Positions 22,458-36,263 of a stretch of 64,000 nucleotides of DNA are shown in pieces (within the stretch, counting starts at the first letter, position 1; each line of letters opens with the position of its first letter). The notes under the pieces were generated by a model that had not been told where the DNA came from, did not search any database, and worked only from the letters and a program-made list of their open reading frames with translations. The stretch covers positions 140,445,733 through 140,509,732 of the forward strand of contig CAMZMU010000052.1 in the NCBI GenBank assembly GCA_947311845.1, given 5' to 3'. Source of the DNA: Poa pratensis (lineage: Eukaryota; Streptophyta; Magnoliopsida; Poales; Poaceae). Made by a program: the position numbers and the translations under genes.

Positions 22458-25067
22458 ATGGGAAAGGAAAAGAACACTCTGAAGGAAGTGAGGCCTTCAA
22501 CTACTCGCAGAGGTACGATTTGCCAAGTAGGCCAAACTTTTCACCTAATGTTGCTTCTGCTGTTGCTCCTAAGAAAAAAGGAAAAGTTTTATCTAGTTCA
22601 CCATTGTCTAAAATGTCTACTAGTAATGAAAATGATTTAATATGTGGTAGCATAGACAAGAAGTGACACCTGAGACATCTGAGATAACTGAAACACCTGA
22701 AAATCTGAATCTTCTATTAATGAAAATGTGGAATCTGAGTTAGAAGATAATGAATACTGTGATAATGAGTTTGAAACTTCTTCTGAGGAAGAGGATGCAT
22801 TTACTATGGCTTTTATGATTCTGATTTGATAAATTGGATAAACTTGATAGCTATAAAAATTCTCCTCTTGATGAATATTTCCTGTTACGAGAAAATAAAT
22901 GCTCCAGCTATTAAAATTAAAGACAAAGATTATGAGTTTAGTGTGATCTGAAATAATTGAAAAAGATGAGAAGTATAAGTTTTATGGTAGAGAGATGAGT
23001 TTCCTTTTGAACACATTGCTGTCTTGCATGACTTATCTGTGTTATTTGGTAAAGATGAAATCCATCAACGCTATATTTCTTAAAGTTGTTTCCTTTTACT
23101 TTGGGAGGAATGCTAAAACTTGGTATAATCGTTTAGAACCTGGATGTATTACTAGCAAGGAAGAATGTTTGCAGGTATTCTATAATAATATTTCCCTGCT
23201 GTAAGATTCATGGTTTGACTGTTGAGATTAGCAACTTTTCACAGAAAGAGAAGGAGGATTTACCCCAAGCTTGGGGGAGGTATAGTAAGATGGTTAGGAA
23301 ATGTCCTACCCATGGCTTCAAGAGTAATGAAATACTTGATATATTTTACAATGGACTAACCGAAAACACCAGGGCTATCTTGATGGTATTGCAGGTAATG
23401 TTTTCAGGGAAAGGACCGTTGATGAAGCAACTGAGCTATTGGAGACTATCTCCAGAAATTATGAAGACTGGAATATTGAAGAGATATTTCCGGAGAAGAA
23501 AGGAGGCATGCTCAAATTGGACAAAGAACAATGAAAGAAGCTTCCAAGTCTATTAAAGAGAAGGGAATTAAAACCTCTCATCTAAAGGAATTATCTGAAA
23601 TGGGTGTTAAACTTCCTGATGACCAACCATGTTTTCCAATCCAAGTCAATGCTATTAGCTCCATAAAAGGTAATGAAAGGTAACACCTCCTATTGATGTA
23701 TCATACATGAATGATTTTGCTTATCATCATAATCCGAGGAGCATAAGATTAGAATGATTATTATGGAGAACTCTCACAAAATTAAATCTTTGTGAAAGTT
23801 TACATGCTAGTGTGGGAGAGGTAAAAGAATTGTTAAACACTGTGAGATGATGAATAATCAAGTTGAACAAATGGTTTCTCTTCAAAATCAATTGTATGAA
23901 AGTCTTATGGTAAAGAAGCAGGTTTGTGGAGTTAATACTAGGGGAGGTGCAAGTACTCAGGATCCTGACTATCCTGAAGACCATCCCAAGAGGAAAGAAC
24001 AAGAGGCTCTCAAGAAGAAATCTTCTGCAGGAAAATCTCCAATGAAAACAAGGACATTGATGACTCTGAAGAACAAGATAATAATACTTCTATTTCTTAT
24101 ACTGAGACTGAAGACAATAATAATGAAGAAGAGAATCGCCTTCACCTGAAAAGGAGCCACATGAGGATGAAAATATTGAAGAACCTGAACCCAATGATAA
24201 AGAAGACCCTCACCATCTATTGAGAAGAATAAGAAGAAGAGCCACCCAAATCCACAAAAAGGTAAAGAGAGGGATCCATGGGTACAAAGACCCATACAAT
24301 ATCCCCAAGAGGTAATAAAAACTTTGGATGATGCTAGATTTGAGAAATTCTTTGAGTTAATTAAGCCTTTGTGTTTGTAAATTCCTCTTGTTGATGCTAT
24401 TAAAATTCCTCCATATTCAAAATACATGAAAGATATTGTCACTAATAAAAGAAAGATTCCTACTGATGCAATTACTGCTATGCTTGCTGAGTATTCCTTT
24501 AAAGGGAAAATGCCTAAAAAACGTGGAGATCCTGGTATTCCAACTATTCCTTGTCATATTAAAGAAACTTATGTGAAATATGCACTATGTGATTTAGGAG
24601 CTGGTGTTAGTGTTATGTCTTTTTCTTTATATAAGAAACTTAACCTAAACAAGTTGGTTCCAGCGGAAGTATCATTACAAATGGCTGATAAATCAACTGC
24701 TGTGCCTATAGGAATATGTGAGGATGTTCCTATCTCTATTGCTAATGTACTAATTCCTATAGACTTTGTTGTGTTAGAAATGCATGAAGATGATAATTTA
24801 TCTATTATTCTTGGAAGACCCTTTTTGAACACTGCAGGAGCTGTTATAAATTGCACTGAGAGCAAGGTGACATTCAATGTCAAAGGAAATGAGCACACCA
24901 TTTATTTCCCGAAGAAGAAATCTGTTACAATGGTAAGCCAGAGTGTGAATTCCATTAAAAGAAATACTCTTATAATTGGAAGCTTTGAATTTGCTTTACC
25001 ACCTCCTGAACCAAAATATGCTATCTTGATGATTGGAACTATTCCAATCAAATATGAGGTGTCTTGA
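22458..25067 (+). pseudogene. gag-protease gene of element 1, heavily broken
   Basis: The frame starts MGKEKNTLKEVRPSTTRRG at 22458 and ends after the protease at 25067. The gag core (WYNRLEPGCITSKEECLQVFY, then KMVRKCPTHGFKSNEILDIFYNGL) and the aspartic protease segment (CDLGAGVSVM, then LGRPFLNTAGAVINC) are recognisable. Many one- or two-base indels between 22640 and 24420 split it into short frames; only 24426-25067 is long. It is the homologue of 26974-29598 and more decayed. Confidence 0.85.
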
Positions 25068-25525
25068 AATTTCTCTCTTTATATATAAACAATAAAGAAT
25101 CATGTGTTATATCTTTTTCATATTATTAATGAGACTTGATCAACCTCCTTACTAATGTGGAAATGATGCAAACTTGATTCATTAAAAATTTGCATTTCTT
25201 TTTAATTGTATTCATTTTAAAATTTTAGATTATTTGCATGGACATAATTATTTCAAAGTTCAGAAAGTCCAGATTATGAAGTTTGAAAAATTCTGTTCAG
25301 AAAATTGTCTCTAAAAATTCCAGAAAAATTTGGAGGTGAGTTATTTTACCAGGGAGCTAACAGCCAAAAGGGGGACACCAGAGGGCCACCAGGGCCCAGA
25401 ATAGGGTGTCCCACGTGGCCACTGTACCTGGCCGCGTGGGACCCACCATTTTGGCCCACAAAGGGAGTTAGGTGGGTGGTCAGTGCCCATCTCCTTCCCC
25501 TCGACAGAAAACCAGCCCCAGGTAT

Positions 25526-26882
25526 TGATGCATCCAAAATGCATCTACTTTTCCAAGCACTTTGCTTCATAATTTGCTCCGGAATCTTCCCATATTTGAA
25601 TAAAACTGCTGATTCTGAAGCTGTTTTTAGCAAAGTCTCTTTTCTGGCTATTTTTGCAGGAAATAAAATCGGGGAAAAATACCACGCCAATTTTTATGGA
25701 AAAGGAAGACAATGGACAAAGATGGACACGAGGAAGCGCTCGAGGGCCAAAAGGGGGCCCACACGACCACTGTACCTAGCCGCGTGGGCCCACCCAAATG
25801 GGCCTCGGGCACCGCCTCGCCTTCGGTCTTCGACGTACCCCCTCATATATACAGAAAAGTGCTTGCCCTAGAAGGAGAGGAGCTTTCGCGAAACAGAACG
25901 CCGCCACCATCACGATCTTCGTTTCGGGGACAGATTGATCCAGGATTTCTCCTCCGGTGGAGGGATCCGGAGGCCGTCTTCACCGCCATCTTCACCGCCT
26001 TCATCTCCATCGACCATGAGCTCCTTCACCATCACCATGTGTGAGTAGTCCGCTGTAGGCATGTGAGGTGGATGGGGATTGGATGAGATTGATCATGTAA
26101 TGCTACCCGTTGTTCGGGATTTTAGGGTTTTATCTTGAGGATACTTTTGTATTGTGTTGATGCACTCTTGCTATGTTTAATGCTTGCTACTAGGGCCCGA
26201 GTGGCATGATTTCAGTACTGAACTTATATTGCCCCATCATATATTTGAGTTTGGTATTTATCTGCAAAGTGTATCACCTGCTATTATGTTGAACCTGCGA
26301 ACCCTAAACGTGACATATAGGGAAAACAAGGGGGAGATGTTTTAGTTTGAGGATTCTATGTGTTCATGAAGTGTTAATGCATTGTTCCGGTCTATTCGAA
26401 AGGGTAGACCTTAATTACCTGTAGTTCCAAGTTGGCCCCGGTGAAATGGGCAGGTTGGACAATAGATGTTGTGCAAATTCTCTTGGTTAGTACGCACAAC
26501 TAAATATGGAACACATACCTACATATATCGGAGTTAGAGATAGGTCCCATTGTTATTTGTTTCTTATTATATGATCAATCTCATTCTTGCAACACCCCGC
26601 TATCACCTCATGCCTACGTTTTAAATCTCTGAGTTACACTTTCACTTTTCCGGTGAAAACTGGGAAACACTTGTTCACTGCTACTGTTCTGCTTGTTACT
26701 TGAATCATACTACTGCCATCACTATTACTGCTGCAAGTTATTGATATACAGGTGTGGTTGAGAGTGACGCCTCAATTGCCAAGGTCTTATTGATATTCTT
26801 GTGTTCCCATCGAGTCGAACTATAAATTTGGGTAATACTTCCCAACGAAGACTTCAGCGATCCCCTATACTTGTGGGTATCA
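25526..26882 (+). repeat. 5' LTR of element 2
   Basis: 1357 bp, TGATGCATCC to GGGTATCA, with a TATA-like 'catatatacag' near 25850. Comparing it with 36642-38002 would date the insertion; by eye the two differ at scattered single bases. The short frames inside it (for example 25712-26044) recur in every LTR copy and are not genes. Confidence 0.93.
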
Positions 26883-26973
26883 AGACGTTTTCTGGCGCCG
26901 TTGCCGGGGAACCTAGCTTTATTGGTAAGACAACTTGTTATCATCTATTTGCTGCTTTTGCTTGTTCCTAACC

Positions 26974-29598
26974 ATGGGAAAGGAAAAGACTCCGAAGGAA
27001 GTGAGGCCTTCAACTACTCGCAGAGGTACGGATTTGCCAAGTAGGCCAAACTTTTCACCTAATGTTGCTTCTGCTGTTGCTCCTAAGAAAAAGGAAAGGT
27101 TTTATCTAGTTCACCATTGTCTAAAATGTCTACTAGTAATGAAAATGATTTATTATGTGGTAGCATAGACAAAGAAGTGACACCTGAAACATCTGAGATA
27201 ACTGAAACACCTGAAAATCTGAATCTTCTAATGAAAATGTGGAATCTGAGTTAGAAGATAATGAATACTGTGATGATGAATTTGAAACTTCTTCTGAGGA
27301 AGAGGAGGCATTTACTATGGCTTTTATGAATTCTGACTTTGATAAATTGGATAAACTTGATAGCTATAAAAATTCTCCTCTTGATGGATATTTTCCTATT
27401 ACTGAGAAAATGAATGCTCCTGCTATTAAAATTAAAGATAAAGATTATGAGTTTAGTGTTGATCCTGAAATAATTGAAAAAGCTGAAAAATATAAGTTTT
27501 ATGGTAGAGAGGATGAGTTTCCTTTTGAACACATTGCTGTCTTGCATGACTTATCTGTGTTATTTGGTAAAGATGAAATCCATCAACGCTACTATTTCTT
27601 AAAGCTGTTTCCTTTTACTTTGGGAGGAAGTGCTAAAACTTGGTATAATCGTTTAGAACCTGGATGTATTACTAGCAAGGAAGAATGTTTGCAGGTATTC
27701 TATAATAAGTATTTCCCTGCTGATAAGATTCATGGTTTGACTGTTGAGATTAGCAACTTTTCACAGAAAGAGAAGGAGGATTTACCCCAAGCTTGGGGGA
27801 GGTATAGTAAGATGGTTAGGAAATGTCCTACCCATGGCTTCAAGAGTAATGAAATACTTGATATATTTTACAATGGTCTAACCGAAAACACCAGAGGCTA
27901 TCTTGATGGTATTGCAGGTAATGTTTTCAGGGAAAGGACCGTTGATGAAGCAACTGAGCTATTGGAGACTATCTCTAGGAATTATGAAGACTGGAATATT
28001 GAAGAGATATTTCCGGAGAAGAAAGAGGCATGCTCAAATTGGATAACGAAACAATGAAAGAAGCTTCCAAGGCTATTAAAGAGAAGGGAATTAAAACCTC
28101 TCATCTTAAGGAATTATCTGAAATGGGTGTTAAACTTCCTGATGATCAACCATGTTTTCCAATTCAAGTCAATGCTATTAGCTCCATAAAAGGTAATGAA
28201 AAGGTAACACCTCCTGTTGATGTATCCTACATGAATGATTTTGCTTATCATCATAATCCTGAGGAGCATAATATTAGAATGACTATTATGGAGAACTCTC
28301 ACAAAATTAAATCTCTTCGAGAAAGTTTACATGCTAGTGTGGGAGAGGTAAAAAGAATTGTTAAACACTGTGAGATGATGAATAATCAAGTTGAACAAAT
28401 GGTTTCTCTTCAAAATCAATTGTATGAAAGTCTTATGGTGAAGAAACAGGTTTGTGGAGTTAACACTAGGGGAGGTGCAAGTACTCAGGATCCTGATTTT
28501 CCTGAAGGCCATCCCAAGAGAAAAGAACAAGAAGCTCTCAAGAAGAAATCTTCTGCAGGAAAATCTCCCAATGAAAACAAGGACATTGATGACTCTGAAG
28601 AGCAAGATAAGGATATTTCTATTTCTGATGCTGAGACTGAAGATAATAATAATGAAGAAGAAGAATCACCTTCACCTGAAGAAGAGCCACAAGAGGATGA
28701 AAATATTGAAGAACCTGAACCTAATGATAAAGAAGACCCTCCACCATCTACTGAGAAGAATAAGAAGAAGAGCCATCCTAATCCACAAAGAGGTAAAGAT
28801 AGGGATCCGTGGGTACAAAAACCCATACCATATCCCCAAGAGGTAATAAAAACTTTGGATGATGCTAGATTTGAGAAATTCTTTGAGTTGATTAAGTCTT
28901 TGTGTTTGCAAATTCCTCTTGTTGATGCTATTAAAATCCCTCCATATTCCAAATACATGAAAGACATTGTGACTAATAAAAGAAAGATTCCTACTGATGC
29001 AATAACTGCTATGCTTGCTGAATATTCCTTTAAAGGGAAAATGCCTGAAAAACGTGGTGATCCTGGTATTCCAACTATTCCTTGTCATATTAAAGAAACT
29101 TATGTGAAATATGCTCTATGTGACTTAGGAGCTGGTGTTAGTGTTATGCCTTTTTCTTTATATAAGAAACTTAACCTAAACAAATTGGTTCCAACTGAAG
29201 TATCATTACAAATGGCTGATAAATCAACTGCTGTGCCTATAGGAATATGTGAGGATGTCCCTATCTCTATTGCTAATGTGTTAATCCCTACAGACTTTGT
29301 TGTGTTAGAAATGCCTGAAGATGATAATTTGTCTATTATTCTTGGAAGACCCTTTTTAAACACTGCAGGGGCTGTTATAAATTGCACTGAGAGCAAGGTA
29401 ACATTCAATGTCAAGGGAAATGAGCACACTATCTATTTTCCTAAGAAGAAATCTGTTACTATGGTAAGCCAGAGTGTGAACTCCATTAAAAGGAATACTC
29501 TTATAATAGGAAGCTTTGAGTTTGCATTGCCACCTCCTGAACCAAAATATGCTATCTTAATGATTGGAACTATTCCAATCAAATATGAGGTGACTTGA
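26974..29598 (+). pseudogene. gag and aspartic protease of element 2
   Basis: The start at 26974 (MGKEKTPKEVRPSTTRRG) lies 64 bp after the primer site. Shifts near 27094 and 27229 precede a long gag frame (27239-28057) with the retrotransposon gag core TWYNRLEPGCITSKEECLQVFYNKYFPADKI. A lost G near 28028 (element 1 retains it) moves the frame to 28030-29598. That frame carries an acidic linker rich in Glu/Asp (about 28560-28760), then the protease with DLGAGVSVMPFSLYKKL and IILGRPFLNTAGA, ending at TGA 29596-29598. The Asp-Leu-Gly-Ala motif replaces the usual Asp-Ser/Thr-Gly, as I recall for Athila-type proteases. No reverse transcriptase follows. Confidence 0.88.
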
Positions 29599-30397
29599 AA
29601 TTGCTCAGAACATATAAAATAAAGAATCATGTGTTATATCTTTTGCATATTATTAATGAGACTTGATCAACCTCATTACTAATATGAAAATGATGCAAAC
29701 TTGATTCCCATAAAAATTTATTGCATTTTAGTTTCATTTAGAATTTTTAGATTATTTGCATGAGCATAATTATTTCAAAGTGCAGAAATTCCAAAATGTA
29801 GTTTGAAAAATTCTGTTCAGAAAATTTCTCTAAAAATTCCAGAAAAATTTGGAGGTAAGTTATTTTACCAGAGGAACTAACAGCCAAAAGGGAGACACCA
29901 GAGGGCCACCAGGGCCCAAAAGGGTGTCCCACGCGGCCACAGTACCTGGCCGCGTGGGACCCACTATTTTGGCCCACAGAGGGGTTAGGTGAGTATCCAG
30001 TGCCCATCTCCTTCCCCTCGACAGGAAACCAGCCCCAGGTATTTTTCCCAAATTTTCTCGAGCTCTCTTCCTGCTATCCTTGGATCTCCAAGTTTAGGGC
30101 AGATTTTTCAAATCTGTTTGGTGGGATTGCTCATTGGTATGTGACTCCTCCACTCATCCAATTACTTTTTGTTCTTATGCCTCATGCATGAAGTATTTTG
30201 CTGCACTAGGTGTCACCCTTTTATGCTTAGGAAATCCATAGATTCAAGTTTTCTAGTTGATATTGATGCATGATATTGATGTGGAGACTATTTATGGATG
30301 GCTTAATGTTGTTTTAAGGTGTTACATCTTGATTTTTGTTGAATATTGTTTTTGGGCAGCAAGGTATCATGTTTAGCAAGGGCAAAGCTTTGTTGGG

Positions 30398-31498
30398 ATG
30401 AGCTCAAGACCAAGAAGAAGAGCATGCAAAGTCTCCCTCAATTATGATGACGACCATCTTGGGAGGATGATGCATTCTTTGTAGGGGAGAAGCTGAAATA
30501 CATACAACAAGATGGCAAGATCCCTATGTTCTTGAACAGTGGGGGATCAAAGAGGACTTCGACACCTTCGTCACTACAACTGGCTTGCTTAGGTTTCCCA
30601 GAACCCCAAGATACATATGGAACTCTCGCGGGAATTCCTCTCACCTTCAGATTTGAGGGCCCGGAGCCCACAAGCACAGGAAGAAAGTAAGGCACCCCTC
30701 TTACCTTTGTTTGCAAATTTACTATGAGAGGTGAGCGCCTTGTTATGTCTCTAGGGAATTTTGCAATGCTATTGGTGTAGAAAATTCAGGGAGTTGGAGT
30801 GAAACTCGTGCTGATACCAACCATGAGCTTGTTGAGTTTTGGCATACTATATCTGTAAACTCTCATGATAGATTAAATAGGGGTAAATTTACTCATATAC
30901 AGCACCCAAGTTTGAGATATTTTGCGTTGTTTCTTGCAAGAGGATTTCTTGCTAGGGATAACAATTCTGCTTGCACTGGACCAATGGTTTATCTACTAAA
31001 ATGTGCAAAAGAAAATACACCGTGTGAATATAACTTGGGAGTCATACTTGCTAGATCTTTGCATACTGCTGTGAGTAGAAATATTACTGATCAAACTCCT
31101 ATTTATGCTGGTGCTATTGCTACTATGGTGTACAATTACATTAAAAACGAGAGAGGATATGGTGATAACATGGGTACTCTAGTGCGAGAGTCCAAATTAC
31201 TTGATTTTGCTTTGACTACTCGCATGGATATAAGTACGTTGTATGGGGACATTATCTGTATAACTATTTGAGCACTAGTGGGCAGCGAGTGTCCATTAGG
31301 CTCCCCCGTACTGACCTTTTTGACAGGAGTACCGGAAAATGGATAGTGGAAGAGGCGCCGCCTCAGGAGGAGCCACAAGCTCCAGAGACACAGGGGTACA
31401 TACCTCAGGCGGAGCCCCTGTACCCAAGCATGCAAGGCTACCCATATAGTTACTACCCTGGAAGTGGAAGTGGATACGGCAACTACCCAGGATACTAG
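30398..31498 (+). pseudogene. ATHILA ORF-1-like protein of element 2, frameshifted
   Basis: The start MSSRPRRRACKVSLNYDDD at 30398 is followed by several frame changes. Recognisable pieces are QWGIKEDFDTF, HIQHPSLRYFALFLARGFLARDNNSACTGPMVYLLKCAKE, QTPIYAGAIATMVYNYIKNERGYGDNMGTLVRESKLLDFALTTRMD and a Gly/Tyr/Pro-rich tail GYPYSYYPGSGSGYGNYPGY. The match to the ATHILA ORF-1 family is from motif memory. Its role in the element is not known. The same protein is encoded, also broken, at 38364-41264. Confidence 0.7.
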
Positions 31499-33061
31499 CT
31501 TGATCGCAAGCTTGGGGGAGTACTTCTCTTACTCTCCATTCATTGTTTTATATCACCGTTATATTGCTATGATAAGTTTCTTGAAAACACAAAAACACAA
31601 AAAGATTTTATTTGTTTCTTTCTTTTACTTCTGGTTTTCTTTTGTTTCTTAGAACGAAAAAAACAAAAATATTTTCGTTTTCTTGAAACAAACGCAAAAA
31701 CGGAGGTGCAGAAATTGCTGAAATCTGCTCGCTGTTTTATTTTTCATTTTTTCTCTGTAACTCCGATTGAGCTGAAATTTTAACCACTGCTGCAACACAT
31801 CATAACCCACACACGTAAAATATGAGATTTTTCTGAGGTGTCTAGGTAGGGTAAAAACAGTACTGTATGCAGTGACATTTTCTGGCAGATTTGAGTTTTT
31901 ATTGTGCAGTTCAAGTTGGGAGAGGAGAACAACGATGATGAAGTTGATGAGCATGAAGTGGATGAAAGGTATGACACCTTTGCCATGTTTATGTGGACTT
32001 TTTAATAACAGCAAGTGAGCACATCATAGTTTCTTTGACATCTAGTAAAGTGGTAGCAAACGTTTATCTTCTCCATGTTCTAGTATGTTATATGATGATG
32101 CAAGTGAAATATTATTTAGTGACAATACTTGGTTGTGGATTGAATAATTGTGGCTTTAAACAAAGGTCTACGCATCCCATTGTGCTTACTAAACTTGCCA
32201 ACTAAAGAGAGTAAAAGAATTTTCCAAATGTTAAACATGAAGGCATATGCTTGACAGGCTTAGTGGTTGGGAGTTAGCTGAAATGTGCTGACACATGGAA
32301 AGCTTTCAACATTGCACTAATTATATTTAGTTGATATCATGTACTTTTGTCTATGGATGCTTATCATGTGCGAAATAAAAGTGGAAACTTAGTAAGTTAG
32401 TTGAGTGAGAATAATTGGCTAGAGAGACGCCTGGGCCGCCAACCTAAGCCATGCATCATTCATGGTGGAAATTTACAGCGTACCATAGTGAACATTCAGT
32501 GATGCACCTCATAATAAAAAGCTACACAAATAGTAAATAAAAGAGTGTTGAGATTGTTCATTGTCTGTTTGTCTTGTTATTTGGACATGGGTTTATTCCA
32601 TGTCCTGGGACAATACATACCCCAGTTGTCGTTCTTGATGACACTATTATTACTTGCAATGACTGAAAAACTCGAACTTACCTAGTGACCCAAGTTGAGT
32701 AGCCATGGTGTAGGTACTCGTATTCACGGGGCATGAGGCTTTGAAGCATAAGTTGGTCAAGCATATGAGTCATATTAGTGACACCAAATGGTTTGATAAA
32801 ACTAAGAGTAAGGTTGTAAGCACATTGATTTCACAAGTTAACAAAGAATGAATCAAAAGATCTAAAAAATCTTGACATGATTCAATCAATAGCGATGCAA
32901 GAACCTTTATTTATTTCTACAGTTGAGCAAACTTATCCAAGTATTGGCACTACATGTTATTCCTCTTGCTGCAAATATAAATGGTTTAACATTGATTAGA
33001 TATAACTTTGCTAGCATCTTGTCATTTGTTATTGAAGCTATGTTTTGAATGCTTGTTGGTA
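31499..33061 (+). other. Non-coding 3' internal region of element 2
   Basis: No supported frame. The stretch is collinear with 41265-42846 of element 1 and is part of the retrotransposon. It contains purine-rich 'gcttgggggagtac' near 31508, resembling the polypurine tract used at the 3' LTR. Confidence 0.6.
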
Positions 33062-35465
33062 TCTATTATATAATTAAAACACAGGACAACCAATGGTTAA
33101 GATTAGCTGGACAAAATCAAATAAAGACCAACGGCCGAGATTAGCACTTCGTACTTTTCGGCCGGTAGCAGTGCTAACCAAAGAATACTGTGTCCTTCTT
33201 CTTCACGTCTACAAACTAGCCCATCAGGGTGTTACAAAAGGAAAGGAAAAGCAAAACCTTCCTCCATGGGAGAGATCGTATCGACATCTTAATTCTACAG
33301 ATATATGCAATCATCGCATCAAGGACGGGGACGGAACAGACATGGAACCAGGCGATCTGCCGTCTCGGCTGGCAGCAGACGGGCCATCGGCGAGGAGCAC
33401 TCGACTGGCTGCTTCGCTTTGCTCTGTCGTCGCCGACAAGGTGTCAGCGGTCAGCCACGCCGACGAGATGGAGAGCCGCACTCTCCCGTCCAATACTCAC
33501 AGGACGCAGCGGAAACAAGGCCGTACGTTGGCCTACAGCACTCATCATGCATCGGCTCCAGGATTGGTTTCTGCGCGGTCCAGATCACCGGATCGGAAAG
33601 TCCATGCATAAAGCTACAGCCCAGCTACGATAGGAACGGGATGATCAACACCGGCAAGGTTGGTACATGCTCACGCTGGAGAAGCAGGATGCAAGCATAA
33701 AGCATGGCCTGGCTTACGATCTTCTAAGTTTTCTTAACTATCAGCTTTTCGTGTACAAATGTTTACGCGTCTGCACTCTGCAGGATATGCACATTGAAGT
33801 GACCACTGGCAAGTTGATGCAGTTCGCTCATTGAAATTGTTGTTCTACAGTACAGGAATTCATAGATTTATTTAATGGATACAAAAAAACAACGTCCACG
33901 TACTGACGTACATGCACTCTATGAAGCTGATTGTGATGCGTTGCAGGCTTTAAGTAAAGCTAGCTTCATGGGTGTCATCTTCTCTTCAGATTAACCTGGT
34001 AATTGGCCAAGAACCCACACCTGCAGCGGTACCCCTAACACTTCCTGTACTCTGATTATGCTCTAGATTTACTGTACATGAATCTATACATGTGCCCTAA
34101 TCACAGATGTTCGTGACCCGCAATAGGTTTGGATTCGTTGTTTTGCTGATGTTTGACAACTATACATATTTGTCTTACACGTTCTAGGTTGTGTTGTTAA
34201 AATATTTTGTCTTCATCTGCATTGTATGAGTTGAATTTGGAAAAATATACATAGATCGATTCATTACGTGAGCTCTCTCCTGATATGGTTGAAGCTCCAG
34301 ATCATTAATGCAGGAATTAGTGGAGTGATCAGGAGAGATTGGACAATCAAGAAAAGATTCGTAGTATGTTCTTTTTTAATCTGCATATCTTCATGAAATT
34401 GACATAAATCTTGAAAGGATCAGCCATGGAAATACTACTGTTCCACCTTTTTTGGTTCCAAGAATATATCAGTTTATGATTTTTGTAAAGCGAGTTTACC
34501 AAGTACTTTTATTCAGGGCAGAAATTAAAGTTTTCTGGTATATATTACGGATGCTAATGGCCAACACTAACTGATTTTTTCTTCTAGGGAGTATTTAAAC
34601 AAAAGAATACATATGTATTTGGTTTCACTACTTCGATAGGAAGTTCGATATCTGCATGCGTAATTCAAAGTTAAGGATGCAGTGAACGGCAGGGCGCCAT
34701 GTGAGTAGGAAGGGAGCGCGATTCCAAATTGAGCTCAAGGTAAACCCTATGCTGTTTTGTTAGAAGGAGCAGATCCAGCGACTCTGTCTATTTGGACTGG
34801 GCACTCAGCGGATTTTTTGAACTGACACCATAGAAACCTTCTTTTTTCCCATAATGCTTAGAGGCCAGGGACCCAAATCGAAGGCATGCCGAGCGGAGGC
34901 ACCTGCCTAGCGGAGACCCGGTGTCTCCGGTGACCACAAGACGGAGCACACACACATGAAGGAGCTTCGCGGTTCCGATGCTTCGGGTGGTCCAGGATGC
35001 AGCATCGACCGATCGGACATTTTTAGATTCATTGATCGCCGTTCTACAACGATTAAATCTTCACTGAGGCTACGGGTAAGACACTATATTGTGCCAGCTC
35101 CATGGTACAATCCAGTACGCCAAGGAAATTGTTTTTTAAAATTTTAATGAATATATAGGGTCAAATAACTAGGTTGTCTTACTCTTCAAGTGATTAGTGC
35201 TACTTGCTATGTCATCAATAATTAAATTGCAGTGCGGTCAATGAAATATGTTACTGGAGACTGCATGAATATTTGTACGATACACTGAATGTTGGATTTG
35301 ATTTTTTTTTCTCAGGATGTTAACGAAAGCCATGAACGAATCATAAGAAGTGGAAGAGAGAAAAGTAAAAGCTAGGAGAAGAGAGAGGGCTACAAATTGT
35401 GACCACAATTGCATTGAACTTTGTTGTCATTTACAAGTATGTGTGCTCAATAACTACATTTAATA

Positions 35466-35576
35466 CTCCCTCCGTCCAATAATAACTGTCTCAAGTTTGC
35501 CAAAAAATGACTGTATCTAGACATGAAACATCCACATTTTGGCAAACTTGAGACATTTATTATTGAACGGAGGGAG
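35466..35576. mobile_element. Stowaway MITE within the Helitron
   Basis: 111 bp, CTCCCTCCGT at one end and ACGGAGGGAG at the other, flanked by the TA duplication (35464-35465, 35577-35578). Most of the element pairs with itself ('ctcaagtttgcc' and 'ggcaaacttgag'). This is the classic Tc1/mariner-derived MITE of grasses. Confidence 0.95.
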
Positions 35577-35875
35577 TACAAAAAATCACAATGGTAAAAT
35601 AATGGTTTGCCAACTTTTGTTGTGCGTAGTCCTTCATGTCCAGTTTGTAATTTTTCAATTTGTGTTGCCCTCGATTGCATTCAGGAAGAGCATTTATGTT
35701 TATTAATCAATAAAGTGTCGATTTTATGTAAAATTAGACATGCACATGTTGACTAGAATTATTTATTTTAAACATGGGTTATATGCAGTTCATATATTGT
35801 AAATAAAAGTTTCTACATGAAAATAATAATTCAAAAGAATGAGATATATAAAGGTAGATAGATACTGAAATTCAC

Positions 35876-36263
35876 TTTGGCTCCTGAGCTCATGTACTCC
35901 TGATTTATTAAACAAAATTTTAAAACCAGAAAACCATGTTAAAAAATTCTGAAAAATTTGGACGCGAACACATACCCATGTCCAACATACGTGCCAAGTT
36001 TCATGGCGAAATGACATTCGATATGCCCAGTGCAAAAAGGACAAACCCATTGACGAATCCAATTTCAAAAACATACTTTTTCATAGCACTGATTTTGTTA
36101 TTTTTTTCACAGAATGGCTCACCTGACATTTCATCACGAAACTTTGCACGTATTTACAAAACATGTATATGTTTGTCACCAAAAAATTCAGAATTTTTGG
36201 ACATGTTTACTATTTTTAAAATTTCGTTTAGTATAACAAGAGCATATGAAGTCGGGAGCCAAA
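35876..36263. mobile_element. MITE-like element with imperfect 24-bp TIRs
   Basis: The left end 'tttggctcctgagctcatg' matches the inverse of the right end (tttggctcccgacttcata) imperfectly over about 24 bp. The body is AT-rich with no gene. No clear target duplication could be read, so the superfamily is undecided. Confidence 0.6.

Noticed and set aside
25305..26044. Frames of 110-188 codons in the LTR region
   Set aside because: They lie in LTR and LTR-adjacent sequence, and equivalents recur in every LTR copy (for example 36725-37164 and 43053-43301). They are not genes.
28327..28967. Minus-strand frames over the gag-protease region of element 2
   Set aside because: Antisense shadows of the Glu-rich linker, giving Ser/Leu/Phe-rich translations with no motif.
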